Assembly (NCBI GenBank): GCA_030065915.1
Contig: JASJCQ010000016.1
Location: 1 to 64,000, forward strand
Source of the DNA: Woeseiaceae bacterium
GTDB taxonomy: Bacteria; Pseudomonadota; Gammaproteobacteria; Steroidobacterales; Woeseiaceae
Length of the DNA stretch: 64,000 nt
Direction: 5' to 3'
Under the pieces are notes generated by a model, which searched no databases, was not told the DNA's origin, and saw only the letters and a program-made list of their open reading frames with translations. The translations under genes and the position numbers were made by a program. Shown piece after piece: positions 9,538-21,772 of this stretch. Every line of letters begins with the position of its first letter. The first letter of the stretch is position 1.

Positions 9538-10025
9538 GCCCGGCCTGCCAGTCTTTCCTGGACGCCGCGTATGGCGTGAGCGACCGTCATCGATCGAACC
9601 TCGTCGCGGCCGCCTGGAAACACCTGGCGATCCGTCTCAACGGCGCCAGCGGTCGACCACGCAAACCAGACGGTGCCGACCGGCTTGTCGTCGCTGCCAC
9701 CGTCCGGGCCTGCGATGCCGCTGACCGCGACGCCGATGTCGCTGCCGGCGAGCTGCCTGACGCCCTCGGCCATCTCGATAACGACCGCTTCGCTGACGGC
9801 GCCGTGTTCATCGAGCGTTGCCTCGCTGACATCGAGCATGCTGGCCTTGGCTCCGTTACTGTAACTGACAACGCCGTAGCCGAAGACCGATGAGCTGCCA
9901 GCGATATCGGTCAGCACCTTGGCGATCCAGCCGCCGGTGCAGGACTCCGCGGTAGCCACGGTTTGGCCGGCGGTCTTCAGCGTGTTGACGAGCGTCTCGC
10001 CGAGCGAAAACAGGGTCTCAGTCAT
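9534..10025 (-). CDS. pncC: Nicotinamide-nucleotide amidohydrolase (CinA C-terminal family)
   Basis: TVATAESCTGGWIAKVLTDIAGSSSVFGYGVVSYSNGAK...VSGIAGPDGGSDDKPVGTVWFAW. Confidence 0.93.
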   Translation of the reverse strand: MTETLFSLGETLVNTLKTAGQTVATAESCTGGWIAKVLTDIAGSSSVFGYGVVSYSNGAKASMLDVSEATLDEHGAVSEAVVIEMAEGVRQLAGSDIGVAVSGIAGPDGGSDDKPVGTVWFAWSTAGAVETDRQVFPGGRDEVRSMTVAHAIRGVQERLAGRA

Positions 10026-11103
10026 TCAGTATCGACTCGTACAGCGCGATATGCTTCTCGACCATCGAGTCGATGGAAAACTCGGCCCGCATCCGTTCGC
10101 GCGCGGCCCGCGAGTAGTTCGCGCGAAGTTCGTCGTCGTCGGCGAGCCGGATGATCGCGCGCCTGAGCGCGTCGGAGTCCTCGGGTTTCACGAGCAGGCC
10201 CGTCTCGCCGTGCAGGACCGCTTCCGGCAGGCCTCCGCTTTCGAAGCCGACGACCGGGACGCCGGCCGCCTGCGCCTTCAGCGTCGCGACGCCCAGACCT
10301 TCGGCGAGCGCCGGATGCACGAACAGGTCAAGGCAGGCGAAATAGCTGTCGAGATCCTCCCGGAAACCGGCAAACGTCACTCGATCGGTAATGCCAAGAG
10401 ACTCCGCCTGCTGCTTCAGCTCAGCCTCCAGCGGACCCTGCCCGAAGATAGCGAGATAGATGTGCGGGTGTGTGGACTTGATGTCCGCCATGGCCTTTAA
10501 CAGGAATCGATGCCCCTTGCGCGGGATCAACTGCGCAGCAGACGCGATGACGAAGGCATCTTCGGGCACGTGAAACTGGTCGCGCATATAGACACAGTCG
10601 GAGGGCTCGGCGAATTGCTCGGTATCGACCGCGCTGCGGATGACCGAGATGCGTGACGCCTCGACATCATGCTCGCGCAGAACGGCGGCGATTTTTTCGG
10701 AAATCGCGACGATGCGGCTGAACGGCCGGTAGCGCAGTGCCGCCACGAGTTTCATCTCGGTGTTGTCAACACGGCGGGATACGACGGCCGGCACGTCGGC
10801 GAACTTCGCCGCCAGCCCCCCGAGCACGTCGGCGCCCCGGCGGCTGTGGCAGTGCACGATATCCGGCTTGTAGTCGTTGATGAACTGGACGAGGCGATAG
10901 GCGAACGGCAGGTCCAGATCGCCGGCGCAGAACAGGTTTCGGACAGACAACCCCTTCGCCCGTCCTGCGGAATCGATGCCGGAGCCTGGTGGGCACACCA
11001 GCGTGCATTCGTGGCCTCGCTCAGTCAGGCCCTGCATCAGGTACAGGACCTGCTGTGGTCCGCCATAAAGATGGCGTCCCGTTTCCACATGCAGTATTTT
11101 CAT
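10018..11103 (-). CDS. Glycosyltransferase, GT4-like
   Basis: MKILHVETGRHLYGGPQQVLYLMQGL; GHRFLLKAMADIK; HPALAEGLGVATLKAQAAGVPVVGFESGGLPE. ATG at 11103 (ORF extends upstream). Confidence 0.85.
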   Translation of the reverse strand: MKILHVETGRHLYGGPQQVLYLMQGLTERGHECTLVCPPGSGIDSAGRAKGLSVRNLFCAGDLDLPFAYRLVQFINDYKPDIVHCHSRRGADVLGGLAAKFADVPAVVSRRVDNTEMKLVAALRYRPFSRIVAISEKIAAVLREHDVEASRISVIRSAVDTEQFAEPSDCVYMRDQFHVPEDAFVIASAAQLIPRKGHRFLLKAMADIKSTHPHIYLAIFGQGPLEAELKQQAESLGITDRVTFAGFREDLDSYFACLDLFVHPALAEGLGVATLKAQAAGVPVVGFESGGLPEAVLHGETGLLVKPEDSDALRRAIIRLADDDELRANYSRAARERMRAEFSIDSMVEKHIALYESILND

Positions 11104-11149
11104 CGAAAGAAAATCAAAGCCGCTCCTCGAGCGTCCATAATAGCCCCCG

Positions 11150-13690
11150 ATGACCGCTGAAGTAAGTTCCGTGCACACTCCGATGATGCGCCAGTACCTG
11201 CGCATCAAGTCCGATTACCCGGACATGCTCGTGTTTTATCGCATGGGCGATTTCTATGAGCTGTTCTACGATGACGCGAAGCGAGCCGCCACGCTGCTCG
11301 ATATCACGCTGACCTCGCGCGGAAAGTCCGGCGGCGAGCCGATCCCGATGGCCGGCGTCCCCTACCACGCGGCCGAAGGCTACCTGGCGCGACTGGTCCG
11401 AAAAGGCGAGTCGGTCGCGATCTGCGAGCAGGTCGGCGATCCGGCCACGAGCAAAGGACCCGTGGAACGAGAGGTCACCCGCATCGTTACGCCGGGCACG
11501 CTGACCGACGAGGCCCTGCTGGCCGACACCCGCGACAACCTCGTCGCGGCGCTTTTTCGCGGCAAAGACCGCATCGGGCTCGCCTGGCTGGATCTGGCAG
11601 GCGGGCGCTTCCGCATGACCGAGGTCCTGACCAACGAAGCGCTGCTGAGCGAAGTCGAGCGGCTCCGGCCTGCCGAACTGATTATCGACGAAGATGAGCG
11701 GCTCTCGATGCCGGACGGCATTCGCGTCAGCCGCCGGCCACCCTGGCACTTCGAGGAGGACACGGCCGAACGCCTGCTGTGCAAGCAGTTTGGCACGCAG
11801 GACCTGCTGGGCTTCGGTTGCGAGGGACTGACGCTGGGCGTCGCCGCAGCGGGTGCACTGCTGCAATACGTCGCCGATACGCAGAAGGCTGCGCTGCCCC
11901 ACCTTCAATCGATCACCGTCGAGCGGCATGACGACGCCGTCATCATGGACGCGTCGACGCGCCGCAACCTCGAACTCGAACACTCTCTCAGCGGTCATGA
12001 CGATCACACGCTGGCGGGTGTTATCGATCGCTGCCAGAGCCCGATGGGCAGCCGCCTGCTCAGGCGCTGGCTGCAGCGCCCGTTGCGGGACCACGCAATA
12101 CTGCGCACGCGCTACCAGGCCGTGGAGGCACTGTCGTCGATCCGGCCCGAGCTGCAGGAGCGGCTGAAGGGCATCGGCGATGTCGAGCGAATCCTTTCAC
12201 GCGTTGCGCTGCGTTCCGCCCGACCCAAAGACCTCGCGCAGCTTCGGGAGGCACTGTCACGCCTGCCGGCGCTGCGTCAGCTGCTGTCGGGTCTCGACTC
12301 GCCGCTGATCACGGAACTGCGATCGGACTGCAGCGATCACGACGACGAGTTCGGCCTCCTGGGACGCGCGATTATCGACAACCCGCCGATGCTGATCCGC
12401 GATGGCGGCGTTATCGCCGAAGGTTTCGATCCTGAGCTCGACGAGCTGCGCCAGATAGCCGACAACGCCGACCAGTATCTCGTCGATCTCGAATCGCGCG
12501 AACGCGAACGCACAGGCATCTCCACGCTGAAGCTCGGCTACAACCGCGTGCACGGCTACTACATCGAGATCAGCAAGGGACAGTCCGACCGCGCACCGGT
12601 GGACTACACGCGCCGGCAGACGCTGAAAGCCGCGGAGCGCTACATCACGCCGGAACTCAAGGCCTTCGAGGACAAGGTCTTGAGCGCACGCGAACGTGCG
12701 CTGACGCGCGAGAAGCTACTGTACGAGGGCCTGCTCGACAGCCTGCTCGAGGTTATTGGCGTCTTGCAACGGTCCGCGGCGACGCTCGCGCGCCTCGATG
12801 TGCTGGCCTGTTTCTCGGAGCGCAGCGAGGCACTGGCGCTGAGCAAGCCGGAGCTGACCGCGACACCCTGTCTCGACATCACCGCGGGTCGCCATCTCGT
12901 TGTCGAGCAGGTCATCGATACGCCGTTTGTCGCCAACGACCTGAGCCTCGATGAAAAGACCCGGCTGCTGGTTCTGACCGGCCCGAACATGGGCGGCAAA
13001 TCGACCTACATGCGCCAGACGGCCCTGATCGTGATCCTGGCGCACATCGGCTGCTTCGTGCCGGCCGACCGGCTGAAGGTAGGCCCGATCGACCGGATTT
13101 TCACGCGCATTGGCGCGTCCGACGACCTGGCCGGCGGACGTTCGACGTTCATGGTCGAGATGACCGAGACGGCGACGATCCTGAACAACGCGACGCCACA
13201 CAGCCTTGTACTGATGGACGAGATCGGCCGCGGCACCAGCACCTTCGACGGATTGTCGTTGGCCTGGGCGGCCGCGCATTTCATGGGTGAAACCTCGCGG
13301 GCATTCACGTTGTTCGCGACGCATTACTTCGAGCTGACGACGCTGGCCGAAGACCTCGATGCCTGCGCGAATGCGCACCTGGACGCCACCGAGCACCAGG
13401 GCCGGCTCGTGTTCCTGCACACCGTCAGGCCGGGACCCGCCAACCAGAGTTACGGCCTGCAGGTCGCGTCGCTCGCTGGCGTGCCGAAACCCGTGATTCG
13501 TCGCGCGGGCGACTACCTGAAGAAGCTCGAAGCTCAGCGCCAGTCACAGAGCCCGCAGGCAGAATTGCCGCTGGTCATCGACGACGGAGAACCCGACGCA
13601 GCGCTACGGGATGCGCTCGATGATATCGATCCGGATGAACTAACGCCGAAGCAGGCGCTCGAGGCGCTCTACGAACTGAAGAAACTCTGA
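11150..13690 (+). CDS. mutS: DNA mismatch repair protein MutS
   Basis: [68 protein letters not shown]. Confidence 0.98.
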   Translation: MTAEVSSVHTPMMRQYLRIKSDYPDMLVFYRMGDFYELFYDDAKRAATLLDITLTSRGKSGGEPIPMAGVPYHAAEGYLARLVRKGESVAICEQVGDPATSKGPVEREVTRIVTPGTLTDEALLADTRDNLVAALFRGKDRIGLAWLDLAGGRFRMTEVLTNEALLSEVERLRPAELIIDEDERLSMPDGIRVSRRPPWHFEEDTAERLLCKQFGTQDLLGFGCEGLTLGVAAAGALLQYVADTQKAALPHLQSITVERHDDAVIMDASTRRNLELEHSLSGHDDHTLAGVIDRCQSPMGSRLLRRWLQRPLRDHAILRTRYQAVEALSSIRPELQERLKGIGDVERILSRVALRSARPKDLAQLREALSRLPALRQLLSGLDSPLITELRSDCSDHDDEFGLLGRAIIDNPPMLIRDGGVIAEGFDPELDELRQIADNADQYLVDLESRERERTGISTLKLGYNRVHGYYIEISKGQSDRAPVDYTRRQTLKAAERYITPELKAFEDKVLSARERALTREKLLYEGLLDSLLEVIGVLQRSAATLARLDVLACFSERSEALALSKPELTATPCLDITAGRHLVVEQVIDTPFVANDLSLDEKTRLLVLTGPNMGGKSTYMRQTALIVILAHIGCFVPADRLKVGPIDRIFTRIGASDDLAGGRSTFMVEMTETATILNNATPHSLVLMDEIGRGTSTFDGLSLAWAAAHFMGETSRAFTLFATHYFELTTLAEDLDACANAHLDATEHQGRLVFLHTVRPGPANQSYGLQVASLAGVPKPVIRRAGDYLKKLEAQRQSQSPQAELPLVIDDGEPDAALRDALDDIDPDELTPKQALEALYELKKL

Positions 13691-13717
13691 CGCGATCGCC
13701 GACCGGCGACGTCGTAT

Positions 13718-14410
13718 TCAGTACAACGGATTGCGCAGGAATTCGCCGCGCTTCAGGAAGGCTGCCGCCTGGTCGGCGACGGCGCGCGAAATCAGCATGC
13801 CCATGTGACTGACGGCCATCGTGATATGGTCGTGCGCGCCGTCGAGCTGCGTCTCACTAACGGCGACCGTGCCGTCACTGGGTTCGTCGAAGCCGCCGGC
13901 GATCTGGCCGATGCCGACCGGAATCGAACCTGCGACGACGCCGACCTCGACGCGCTCACAGACCTCACCAGCCCATTCGTTGGCGACCGAGTGGATCGTG
14001 CCCTCCGGCAGGCTGCGCCCGAGGATCTGTTCGGCCCAGTTCTGGCGCGACAGGAATTCTGCCGCTCGCGAACCAGACAACGGCGAGCCGAGGCAGACGA
14101 CGCGCCCCTCAAAATCCCGGTATGCACGGGACAGCATGCGCAGCGTCACCACGCCGCCGAGGCTGTGGCCGACGATGTGACAACGATCGAGCCCTTCGTC
14201 CTCGATGAACTTTGCCAGCAAGTCGGCATTCTCGTCGAGTGAACCTTTGACGGACGGGTACGAGAAGGTCATGGCATTCCAGCCGTACTCGTTCTCGAAG
14301 TGCCGCTTGACTAGCACCATGCCGTTGCCGTGCCACCAGAAGCCGTGCACGCAGATGACTGTGTCGATGGGCGTCACGCCCGGCGAGTCGGCCGTCTCTT
14401 CGCTCATCAC
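13718..14410 (-). CDS. Alpha/beta hydrolase (esterase/lipase-like)
   Basis: [14 protein letters not shown] oxyanion region and GHSLGG nucleophile elbow. Confidence 0.8.
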   Translation of the reverse strand: MMSEETADSPGVTPIDTVICVHGFWWHGNGMVLVKRHFENEYGWNAMTFSYPSVKGSLDENADLLAKFIEDEGLDRCHIVGHSLGGVVTLRMLSRAYRDFEGRVVCLGSPLSGSRAAEFLSRQNWAEQILGRSLPEGTIHSVANEWAGEVCERVEVGVVAGSIPVGIGQIAGGFDEPSDGTVAVSETQLDGAHDHITMAVSHMGMLISRAVADQAAAFLKRGEFLRNPLY

Positions 14411-16179
14411 TCGGTGCGCGGTGTCCGCAGCCGGATGCCCGTTTCCTTGAGCTGCTCGGCCGACACTACGCCCGGCGCATCGGTCAGCGGGTCGGCCGCC
14501 GACTGCGTCTTCGGAAACGCGATGACGTCGCGGATACTCTCGGCACCGGCCATCAGCATGACGATGCGATCGAGACCGAAGGCGATACCGCCGTGCGGTG
14601 GCGCACCGTATTCGAGCGCGCGCAACAGGAAGCCGAACTTCTCTTCGGCCTCCTCCTTGCTGATGTCGAGCAGGTCGAAGACGGCCGACTGCATGTCCTG
14701 GTCGTGGATACGAATCGAACCGCCGCCGATTTCGGAACCGTTCAATGCCATGTCATAGGCACGCGACAGCGCGTTGCCCGGGTCGGCACGCAGCGCCTCG
14801 GCGTCATTGACGGACGGCGCCGTGAACGGGTGGTGCAACGCGGTCCAGCGCTTCGTCTGCTTGTCCTTCTCGAACATCGGGAAGTCGACGACCCAGAGCG
14901 GCGCCCAGCCTTCGGCGACGAGCCCGCGGTCCTCACCCAGCTTCACGCGCAGCGCGCCCAGCGCGTCGTTAACGACGTGGGCCTTGTCGGCGCCGAAGAA
15001 GATCAGGTCACCGGTCTTCGCACCGGTACGCTCGACGATGCCGGCGACGGCGTCGTCGGGCAGGAACTTCAGGATCGGCGACTGCAGGCCGTCCCGGCCG
15101 GCATCGACGTCGTTGACCTTGATGTAGGCAAGCCCACGCGCACCGTAACGTCCGACGAAGGCCGTGTAGTCGTCGATCTCCTTGCGGCTTAAGGACGAGC
15201 CGCCCGGCAGGCACAGCGCCGCAACGCGGCCTTCGGGATCGGCCGCGGGTCCTGCGAACACCTTGAATTCGACGGACCCCATCAGGTCGGAGACCTCGAC
15301 CAGTTCGAGGTCGATGCGCAGATCCGGCTTGTCCGAACCGAAGCGCTGCATCGCCTCCGAATATGGCATGCGCGGGAACGGGTTCGGCAGGTCGACGTCC
15401 AGCACGGTCTTGAATACATGGCGGATCAGCTCTTCCATCGTGTTCGTGACGTCGGCCTCGTCGACGAAACTCATCTCGAGGTCGAGCTGCGTGAACTCGG
15501 GCTGGCGATCCGCTCGCAGGTCCTCGTCGCGGAAGCAACGGACGATCTGGTAGTAGCGATCGAGCCCGGACATCATCAACAGCTGCTTGAACAGCTGCGG
15601 CGACTGCGGCAGCGCGAAAAACTTACCCGGATGCGTGCGACTCGGAACGATGTAGTCTCGCGCGCCTTCGGGCGTCGCGCGCGTCAACATCGGCGTCTCG
15701 ACATCGACGAAGCCGTGGCCGTCTAAGAAGTCGCGCATCGCCATCGTGACCTTGTGACGGAGTCTTAAATTGTTCAGCATGTCGTCGCGACGCAGGTCGA
15801 GGTAGCGGTACGTCAGGCGCAGCTCCTCGTTGACCGTCTCATCGTGATGAAACGGCGGCGTCTCGGAGCGGTTCAACACCTCGAGTTCGTGCGCCAGCAC
15901 CTCGACGTGGCCGGTCGTCATGTTCGGGTTGATCGTGCCTTCCGGCCGCTCGCGCACGAGGCCTTTGACCTTCAATACGAATTCGCCGCGGATGCGCTCG
16001 GCTTCGGCGAAGATCTTGGCACGATCGGGGTCGAAGACGACCTGCAGCAGGCCTTCGCGATCGCGCAGGTCAATGAAAATGACGCCGCCGTGGTCGCGAC
16101 GACGATGTACCCAGCCGCACACTTCGACGTGCTCGCCAATCAGCGACTGTTCGACTTGTCCACAATAATGAGTTCGCAT
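14407..16179 (-). CDS. aspS: Aspartyl-tRNA synthetase
   Basis: [52 protein letters not shown]-terminal [27 protein letters not shown]. Confidence 0.98.
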   Translation of the reverse strand: MRTHYCGQVEQSLIGEHVEVCGWVHRRRDHGGVIFIDLRDREGLLQVVFDPDRAKIFAEAERIRGEFVLKVKGLVRERPEGTINPNMTTGHVEVLAHELEVLNRSETPPFHHDETVNEELRLTYRYLDLRRDDMLNNLRLRHKVTMAMRDFLDGHGFVDVETPMLTRATPEGARDYIVPSRTHPGKFFALPQSPQLFKQLLMMSGLDRYYQIVRCFRDEDLRADRQPEFTQLDLEMSFVDEADVTNTMEELIRHVFKTVLDVDLPNPFPRMPYSEAMQRFGSDKPDLRIDLELVEVSDLMGSVEFKVFAGPAADPEGRVAALCLPGGSSLSRKEIDDYTAFVGRYGARGLAYIKVNDVDAGRDGLQSPILKFLPDDAVAGIVERTGAKTGDLIFFGADKAHVVNDALGALRVKLGEDRGLVAEGWAPLWVVDFPMFEKDKQTKRWTALHHPFTAPSVNDAEALRADPGNALSRAYDMALNGSEIGGGSIRIHDQDMQSAVFDLLDISKEEAEEKFGFLLRALEYGAPPHGGIAFGLDRIVMLMAGAESIRDVIAFPKTQSAADPLTDAPGVVSAEQLKETGIRLRTPRTE

Positions 16180-16251
16180 GACGCTCGCCGGAACCGGCCA
16201 AAAAAAGAGGCGGAATGTTACGGCTTGGGGGCTTTCAGGGCAAGCGGGCGG

Positions 16252-16938
16252 CTAGTCGCCAGCGTCAATCGACGGTGCCGGGACTTTGCTGGGGTCGTTG
16301 CGCCACGGCGGCACGACGACGCCCAGCGAGATAATCAGCTTCAACGCCTCGTCGACTTCCATGTCCAGCACGGTCACGTCTTTTCGCGGCACGATGATGA
16401 TGAAGCCGGAGGTCGGGTTCGGTGTCGTGGGCACGAAGCAGCCGACCACTTCCTCGCCGGTGCGCCCCTGCACCTCGCCGAGCTGCGTCGACGTCTGGAA
16501 TGCCAGGCTATATATCCCCTTCCTCGGGTACTCGACGAGCAGCACATTCTTGAAGGCATGGCCCGAATCCGAGAAGACGATCTCGGCGAAGTTCTTTGCC
16601 GCCGAGTAGATCGAGCGAACGACCGGGATGCGCTCCATGAGCCGTTCCCAGCCACCGAGAAACGCGCGACCCATGAAGTTCGCTGCCAATACACCGGTGA
16701 TCAGCAGGATCATGAAGACGAGGATGACGCCGAGTCCCGGGATATTGATCGGGTCGGGCGCCGCAACGAAGCCCAGCTGGTGCAGCAGCTGACCGAGCAG
16801 CAGCTCGGGCTGATACCGCGCCGGGATGATGCCCAGCGTCTTGTCCATCTGCCGAACGGCGAACGAGATCAGCAGGATCGTCAGGCCGAGCGGGATCCAG
16901 ACGAGCAGGCCGGCAACGAGGTAGCGGCGCAGGTGCAC
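16252..16938 (-). CDS. DUF502 family membrane protein
   Basis: LRRYLVAGLLVWIPLGLTILLISFAVRQMD; ERIPVVRSIYSAAKNF; GCFVPTTPNPTSGFIIIVPR: typical DUF502, adjacent to aspS. Confidence 0.9.
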   Translation of the reverse strand: MHLRRYLVAGLLVWIPLGLTILLISFAVRQMDKTLGIIPARYQPELLLGQLLHQLGFVAAPDPINIPGLGVILVFMILLITGVLAANFMGRAFLGGWERLMERIPVVRSIYSAAKNFAEIVFSDSGHAFKNVLLVEYPRKGIYSLAFQTSTQLGEVQGRTGEEVVGCFVPTTPNPTSGFIIIVPRKDVTVLDMEVDEALKLIISLGVVVPPWRNDPSKVPAPSIDAGD

Positions 16939-16941
16939 GGG

Positions 16942-17271
16942 TCAGGACGTCGCCGCGTCGTTCGATGACTTGGCGGGCTTGGACGACTTGCTGTCTTTGG
17001 CCGGCTTGCTGACGGACGATTTCGAATCGGACTTGCCGTCGGCCGACTTTCCATCGGCCGGTTTTCCATCGGCAAGGTTTCGTTGATTGTCTTTCTTGAA
17101 ATCGGTCTCGTACCAGCCCTGGCCTTTCAGCCGGAACCGCGGTGCGGACAGCTGGCGCTTCAGGCCGGGCTGACCGCAGGCGGGGCAGTCGACCAACGGT
17201 TCGTCAGAGATCTTCTGAAGCGCGTCCAGCGTGTGGCCGCACTCCTGGCACTGGTATCCGTAGATGGGCAT
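16942..17271 (-). CDS. FmdB family zinc-ribbon protein
   Basis: MPIYGYQCQECGHTLDALQKISDEPLVDCPACGQPGLKRQLSAPRFRLKGQGWYETDFK; Lys/Ser-rich tail. Confidence 0.93.
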   Translation of the reverse strand: MPIYGYQCQECGHTLDALQKISDEPLVDCPACGQPGLKRQLSAPRFRLKGQGWYETDFKKDNQRNLADGKPADGKSADGKSDSKSSVSKPAKDSKSSKPAKSSNDAATS

Positions 17272-17337
17272 CGTCGATCAAACCTCTGAAAAAATGCTCG
17301 CGCATTATATAGGAATGCCGTTTTCGTGCGCGCCGAC

Positions 17338-19917
17338 TCAAGCAGCGTTCTGAAAATCGAGGCGATTCTCGGACACGCCGACCTCGATCACGTCGCCCGG
17401 CTTAAACTTGCCTTGCAGGATCTCCTGCGCCAGCGGGTTCTCGACCTGCTGCTGGATCGCACGCTTAAGCGGCCTTGCGCCGTACACCGGGTCGAAACCG
17501 GCCTCGGCCAGCTGGTCCCTGGCGGCATCCGACAGGTGAATCTGCATGTCGCGATCGGCGAGCCGATCGTGCAGGTAGCCAAGCTGGATGTCGACGATCT
17601 TGCGGATGTGCTCCTTGCCGAGCGGGTGGAAGACGACGACGTCATCGACGCGGTTGATGAACTCCGGTCGGAAGTGCTGGCCGACGACCTCCATGACCGC
17701 CGACTTCATCTCGTCGTAGCGTTCCTCTCCGGCCAGCTCCTGGATCAGGTGCGAGCCGAGGTTCGATGTCATGACGATGACGGTGTTGCGGAAATCGACC
17801 GTGCGGCCCTGGCCGTCGGTCAGGCGACCGTCATCGAGCACCTGCAGCAACACGTTGAACACGTCCGGATGGGCCTTTTCGACTTCGTCGAGCAGGATGA
17901 CCGAATACGGACGACGGCGGACGGCCTCCGTCAGGTAGCCGCCTTCTTCGTAGCCGACGTAACCCGGCGGTGCGCCGATCAGCCTCGCCACGGAGTGCTT
18001 CTCCATGAACTCGGACATGTCGAGCCGCACCATCGCGTCGTCGGTGTCGAACAGGAAGTTGGCTAACGCCTTGGTCAGCTCGGTCTTGCCGACGCCGGTC
18101 GGTCCGAGGAACAGGAAGGAACCGATCGGGCGGCGCGGGTCGGACAGGCCGGCGCGCGAGCGACGAATGGCATTGGCGACGGCGGTGACCGCCTCGCCCT
18201 GGCCGACGACGCGCTCCTGCACGACGGACTCCATCTGCAGCAGTTTTTCTTTCTCGCCTTCGAGCATCTTGGACACGGGGATGCCGGTCCACTTCGAGAC
18301 GATCTCCGCGACCTCCTCCTCGGTCACGTTGTTGCGGAGCAGCGTCATTTCCTTGCCTTCCACCTGCATCGCGTCCTCGAGCTGCTTCTCCAGTTCCGGA
18401 ATGCGGCCGTACTGCAGCTCCGACATACGCGCGAGGTCATTCGCTCGATGCGCGGTCTCGAGCTCGAGTCTTGCGCGCTCCAGCTCTTCTTTAATGTGCG
18501 ACGTGCCAGCGAGCGACGACTTCTCGGCTTTCCAGACTTCCTCGAGGTCGGAGAACTCCTTCTCGAGACCTTCGAGTTGTTCTTCGAGGTCACCGAGACG
18601 CTTCTTCGATGCGTCATCCGACTCCTTGCGCAGGGCCTCCCGCTCGATCTTCAGCTGGATGATGCGCCGTTCGAGTCTGTCCATCGCCTCCGGCTTCGAG
18701 TCGATCTCGATGCGGATGCGCGACGCCGCCTCGTCGACGAGGTCGATGGCCTTGTCCGGCAGTTGGCGATCGCTGATGTAACGGTGCGACAGCGTGGCCG
18801 CAGCGACGATCGCCGGGTCCGTGATCTCAACGCCGTGGTGCACCTCGTAACGTTCCTTGAGTCCGCGCAGGATCGCGATCGTGTCTTCGACCGTCGGCTC
18901 ATTGACGAGTACCTTCTGGAAGCGACGCTCTAGCGCCGCGTCCTTCTCGACGTACTGGCGATACTCGTCGAGCGTCGTCGCGCCGACGCAATGCAGCTCA
19001 CCGCGCGCCAGCGCCGGCTTCAACATGTTGCCGGCATCCATCGAGCCCTCGGCCTTGCCGGCGCCCACCATCGTGTGCAGCTCGTCGATAAACAGGATGA
19101 TCTGCCCTTCCTGCTTGGCAAGGTCGTTCAACACGGCCTTGAGCCGCTCCTCGAACTCGCCGCGGAACTTGGCGCCTGCGATCAGCGCGCCCATATCGAG
19201 CGACAGGATGCGCTTGCCGCGCAGGCCCTCCGGTACTTCATTATTGACGATGCGCTGCGCGAGGCCTTCGATGATCGCGGTCTTGCCGACGCCGGGCTCA
19301 CCGATCAGCACCGGGTTGTTCTTCGTACGGCGCTGCAGAATCTGGATCGTACGGCGGATTTCCTCGTCGCGACCGATGATCGGGTCGAGCTTGCCCTGCT
19401 CGGCGCGCTCGGTCAGGTCGATCGTGAATTTCTCCAGCGCCTGCCGCGTGTCCTCGGCGTTTGGATCGTTGACCTGCTGGCCGCCGCGCAGGTCGTCGAT
19501 GGCCTTCTCGACCGCGCCGCGCACAATGCCGGCGGCATCGAAGACATCCTTCAACGGCGACTTGTCGTCCAGCGCAGCAAGAACGAACAGTTCGCTTGAG
19601 ATGTACTGGTCTTCACGCTGCTGAGCGAGCTTGTCCGTCAGGTTTAAGAGTTTATTCAGCGGATTGCTGATGTGTACGTCGCCGCCGGCGCCCTCGACGC
19701 TTGGCAGCCGGTCGATGGCGTCGCCCAGCTGCGACCGCAGCAGGTTGACGTTGCCGCCCGCCTTGGTCAGCAGGCCGCGTACGCTGCCACCCTGCTGGTC
19801 GAGCAGTGCGACCATCAGGTGAGCCGGTTCAATGAACTGGTGATCCAGGCCAACCGCCAGCGACTGGGCCTCGCCCAGCGCCATCTGGAATTTGCTTGTC
19901 AGTTTGTCCATTCGCAT
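17338..19917 (-). CDS. clpB: ATP-dependent chaperone ClpB
   Basis: [41 protein letters not shown] and [15 protein letters not shown] Walker A motifs. Confidence 0.98.
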   Translation of the reverse strand: MRMDKLTSKFQMALGEAQSLAVGLDHQFIEPAHLMVALLDQQGGSVRGLLTKAGGNVNLLRSQLGDAIDRLPSVEGAGGDVHISNPLNKLLNLTDKLAQQREDQYISSELFVLAALDDKSPLKDVFDAAGIVRGAVEKAIDDLRGGQQVNDPNAEDTRQALEKFTIDLTERAEQGKLDPIIGRDEEIRRTIQILQRRTKNNPVLIGEPGVGKTAIIEGLAQRIVNNEVPEGLRGKRILSLDMGALIAGAKFRGEFEERLKAVLNDLAKQEGQIILFIDELHTMVGAGKAEGSMDAGNMLKPALARGELHCVGATTLDEYRQYVEKDAALERRFQKVLVNEPTVEDTIAILRGLKERYEVHHGVEITDPAIVAAATLSHRYISDRQLPDKAIDLVDEAASRIRIEIDSKPEAMDRLERRIIQLKIEREALRKESDDASKKRLGDLEEQLEGLEKEFSDLEEVWKAEKSSLAGTSHIKEELERARLELETAHRANDLARMSELQYGRIPELEKQLEDAMQVEGKEMTLLRNNVTEEEVAEIVSKWTGIPVSKMLEGEKEKLLQMESVVQERVVGQGEAVTAVANAIRRSRAGLSDPRRPIGSFLFLGPTGVGKTELTKALANFLFDTDDAMVRLDMSEFMEKHSVARLIGAPPGYVGYEEGGYLTEAVRRRPYSVILLDEVEKAHPDVFNVLLQVLDDGRLTDGQGRTVDFRNTVIVMTSNLGSHLIQELAGEERYDEMKSAVMEVVGQHFRPEFINRVDDVVVFHPLGKEHIRKIVDIQLGYLHDRLADRDMQIHLSDAARDQLAEAGFDPVYGARPLKRAIQQQVENPLAQEILQGKFKPGDVIEVGVSENRLDFQNAA

Positions 19918-19945
19918 GACGCGCTCCGGAAATGCTATGCGCAAT

Positions 19946-19973
19946 AAATAGCGCCGTTGCGGCGTTTTTCAAG
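19946..19973 (-). promoter_or_regulatory. Candidate sigma-32 heat-shock promoter of clpB
   Basis: Minus strand CTTGAAA - 13 nt - CGCTATTT about 28 bp upstream of the clpB start; resembles CTTGAAA-N11-16-CCCCATNT. Confidence 0.6.
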
Positions 19974-19997
19974 CAATCCGGAGGCTGCGACTTGTAC

Positions 19998-20744
19998 TTA
20001 CGGGCGCCTGGCGATGATGCTCGCCATGCGACCGCAGGCAGCGTCGCGGCGATAGGAGAAGAACCGATCCACATCCGTGTAGGTACAGAAGTCACCCCCG
20101 AAGACGTCATCGATCCCCGCGTCCGCCAGTTGCCATCGGGCGATGCCGTACAGGTCGGCTTGCCAGCGGCCTCGCGCGTTCTCCTCGAAGCAGTCGGACA
20201 ACGCATCGCTAAGACGGACGAATGCGTCGCGAACCTCCCCGCCGACCTCGAAAGACGGTTGCGCGATCGCAGGCCCGAGCCACGCGAGCAGATCGGCGGG
20301 CGGAGCCGCCATCGCGCCGACTGTCTGCGCGAGGATACCGTCGGCGAGGCCACGCCATCCGCCGTGCGCAGCCGCGATGTGTCGGCCATCCCGGCTGCTG
20401 AACAACACCGGCAGGCAATCGGCGGTCATGATAGCCAGCGTGTTGAGTTCGCCCGATCCGACGGCCGCATCGGCCGGGTCCCGCGCATCGTCGACTGAGC
20501 GAGCGACGCGCGTGCCGTGGACCTGTCGCAACCACAGAGGCTCCTGCGGCAGCGACAAGTGCGCTTTCAGTCGCCGTCGGTTTTCGCTAACGGCCTCCGC
20601 CCTGTCGTCAACGTGCGCACCGAGGTTCAGCGACGAGAAAGCGCCCTCGCTGACGCCGCCCATTCGAGTCGTCGTGCCGGCGACGATGTTGCGAGGTACC
20701 GGCCAGTCGGCGGCTATCCAGCCGAAGGCGCTGTCCGTGTTCAT
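19998..20744 (-). CDS. pgeF: YfiH/PgeF family protein (peptidoglycan editing factor; polyphenol oxidase/LACC1 fold)
   Basis: TTRMGGVSEGAFSSLNLGAHVDD; ADCLPVLFSS; AAAHGGWRGLADG; between rluD and clpB as in many gammaproteobacteria. Confidence 0.92.
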   Translation of the reverse strand: MNTDSAFGWIAADWPVPRNIVAGTTTRMGGVSEGAFSSLNLGAHVDDRAEAVSENRRRLKAHLSLPQEPLWLRQVHGTRVARSVDDARDPADAAVGSGELNTLAIMTADCLPVLFSSRDGRHIAAAHGGWRGLADGILAQTVGAMAAPPADLLAWLGPAIAQPSFEVGGEVRDAFVRLSDALSDCFEENARGRWQADLYGIARWQLADAGIDDVFGGDFCTYTDVDRFFSYRRDAACGRMASIIARRP

Positions 20745-21682
20745 GCGTCCTCCCGCAACACGTCGAGCAGCGCGAGAAAATCGTCCGGCGGTTCCGCGCG
20801 AACGTCCACTGCTTCGCAGGACACAGGATGTTCGAACGCGAGCCTCGCCGCGTGCAGGGCCTGCCGACGGAAGGATCGCAACGCGTCGATCAACGCGTCA
20901 CTTGCACCGGACGGCAAGGCGAGACGCCCACCGTAGACCGGGTCGCCAAGCAACGGGTGCCTTCGGTAGGCAAAGTGCACGCGAATCTGGTGGGTACGCC
21001 CGGTCTCAAGCTTCACATCGATGAAGGTGTGAGCACGAAAACGCTCGATAACCGTGTAGTGTGTCACGGCGGGGCGTCCATTGTGCTGAACGCTCATCCG
21101 CGTCCGGTCGCCCGGGTGTCGACCGATCGGCTCATCGATGCGCCCGCCGCCGGTCAACACGCCGTTGCAGACCGCGACGTAGTGCCGCGATATTTCCCTG
21201 TCGGCCAGCATGCGCGTCAATTGCGTATGGGATTCGAGCGTCTTGCCGACCAGCAACAGGCCGCTGGTGTCCTTGTCGAGACGGTGCACGATGCCTGCAC
21301 GCGGCAGGCTCTCGAGCCCGGGGTCGTGATGCAGCAGGCCGTTCATCAGCGTGCCGCGCGTATTCCCGGCCCCCGGGTGCACCACCAAGCCTGCCGGCTT
21401 GTTGACGACCAGCAGGTGCTCATCCTCGTAAACCAGGTCCAGCGCGATGGGCTCGGGTTCTGACGTTACCGCCGGTTCTTCCTGGGGCCGTACGTCGACC
21501 TGCTCTCCACCGCCCACGGCGTCGCGGGGTTTCCAGACGCTGCCATCGACCAGAATTGCGCCCGCCAGCAGCCAGTTCTTGAGCCGGCTGCGTGAAAACT
21601 GGGGGAACATCTGGGCGAGTGCCTGGTCCAGACGTACTCCTGCCAGTTCGTCAGGCACGGTGCCAGAGAGGATTTCTGTCAT
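20741..21682 (-). CDS. rluD: 23S rRNA pseudouridine synthase RluD
   Basis: S4 domain RLDQALAQMFPQFSRSRLKNWLLAGAILVDG; GIVHRLDKDTSGLLLVGKT. Start at 21682 preferred over the 21943 extension. Confidence 0.94.
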   Translation of the reverse strand: MTEILSGTVPDELAGVRLDQALAQMFPQFSRSRLKNWLLAGAILVDGSVWKPRDAVGGGEQVDVRPQEEPAVTSEPEPIALDLVYEDEHLLVVNKPAGLVVHPGAGNTRGTLMNGLLHHDPGLESLPRAGIVHRLDKDTSGLLLVGKTLESHTQLTRMLADREISRHYVAVCNGVLTGGGRIDEPIGRHPGDRTRMSVQHNGRPAVTHYTVIERFRAHTFIDVKLETGRTHQIRVHFAYRRHPLLGDPVYGGRLALPSGASDALIDALRSFRRQALHAARLAFEHPVSCEAVDVRAEPPDDFLALLDVLREDA

Positions 21683-21772
21683 CGCGGCTCGCGGGGCAGA
21701 CCCGCCATCGGTATACTTGCGGATTTTGTCGGGTCGGCGGAGCCGGCTTTTTGGTTGAAAGAACGGAAATTC

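Noticed and set aside
11114-12094. 326-aa minus-strand ORF antisense to mutS
   Set aside because: High-GC frame artefact; mutS is clearly coding on the plus strand.
15844-16968. 374-aa plus-strand ORF antisense to aspS/DUF502
   Set aside because: Low-complexity Arg/Asp/His-rich translation typical of high-GC antisense frames; the opposite strand encodes well-conserved proteins.
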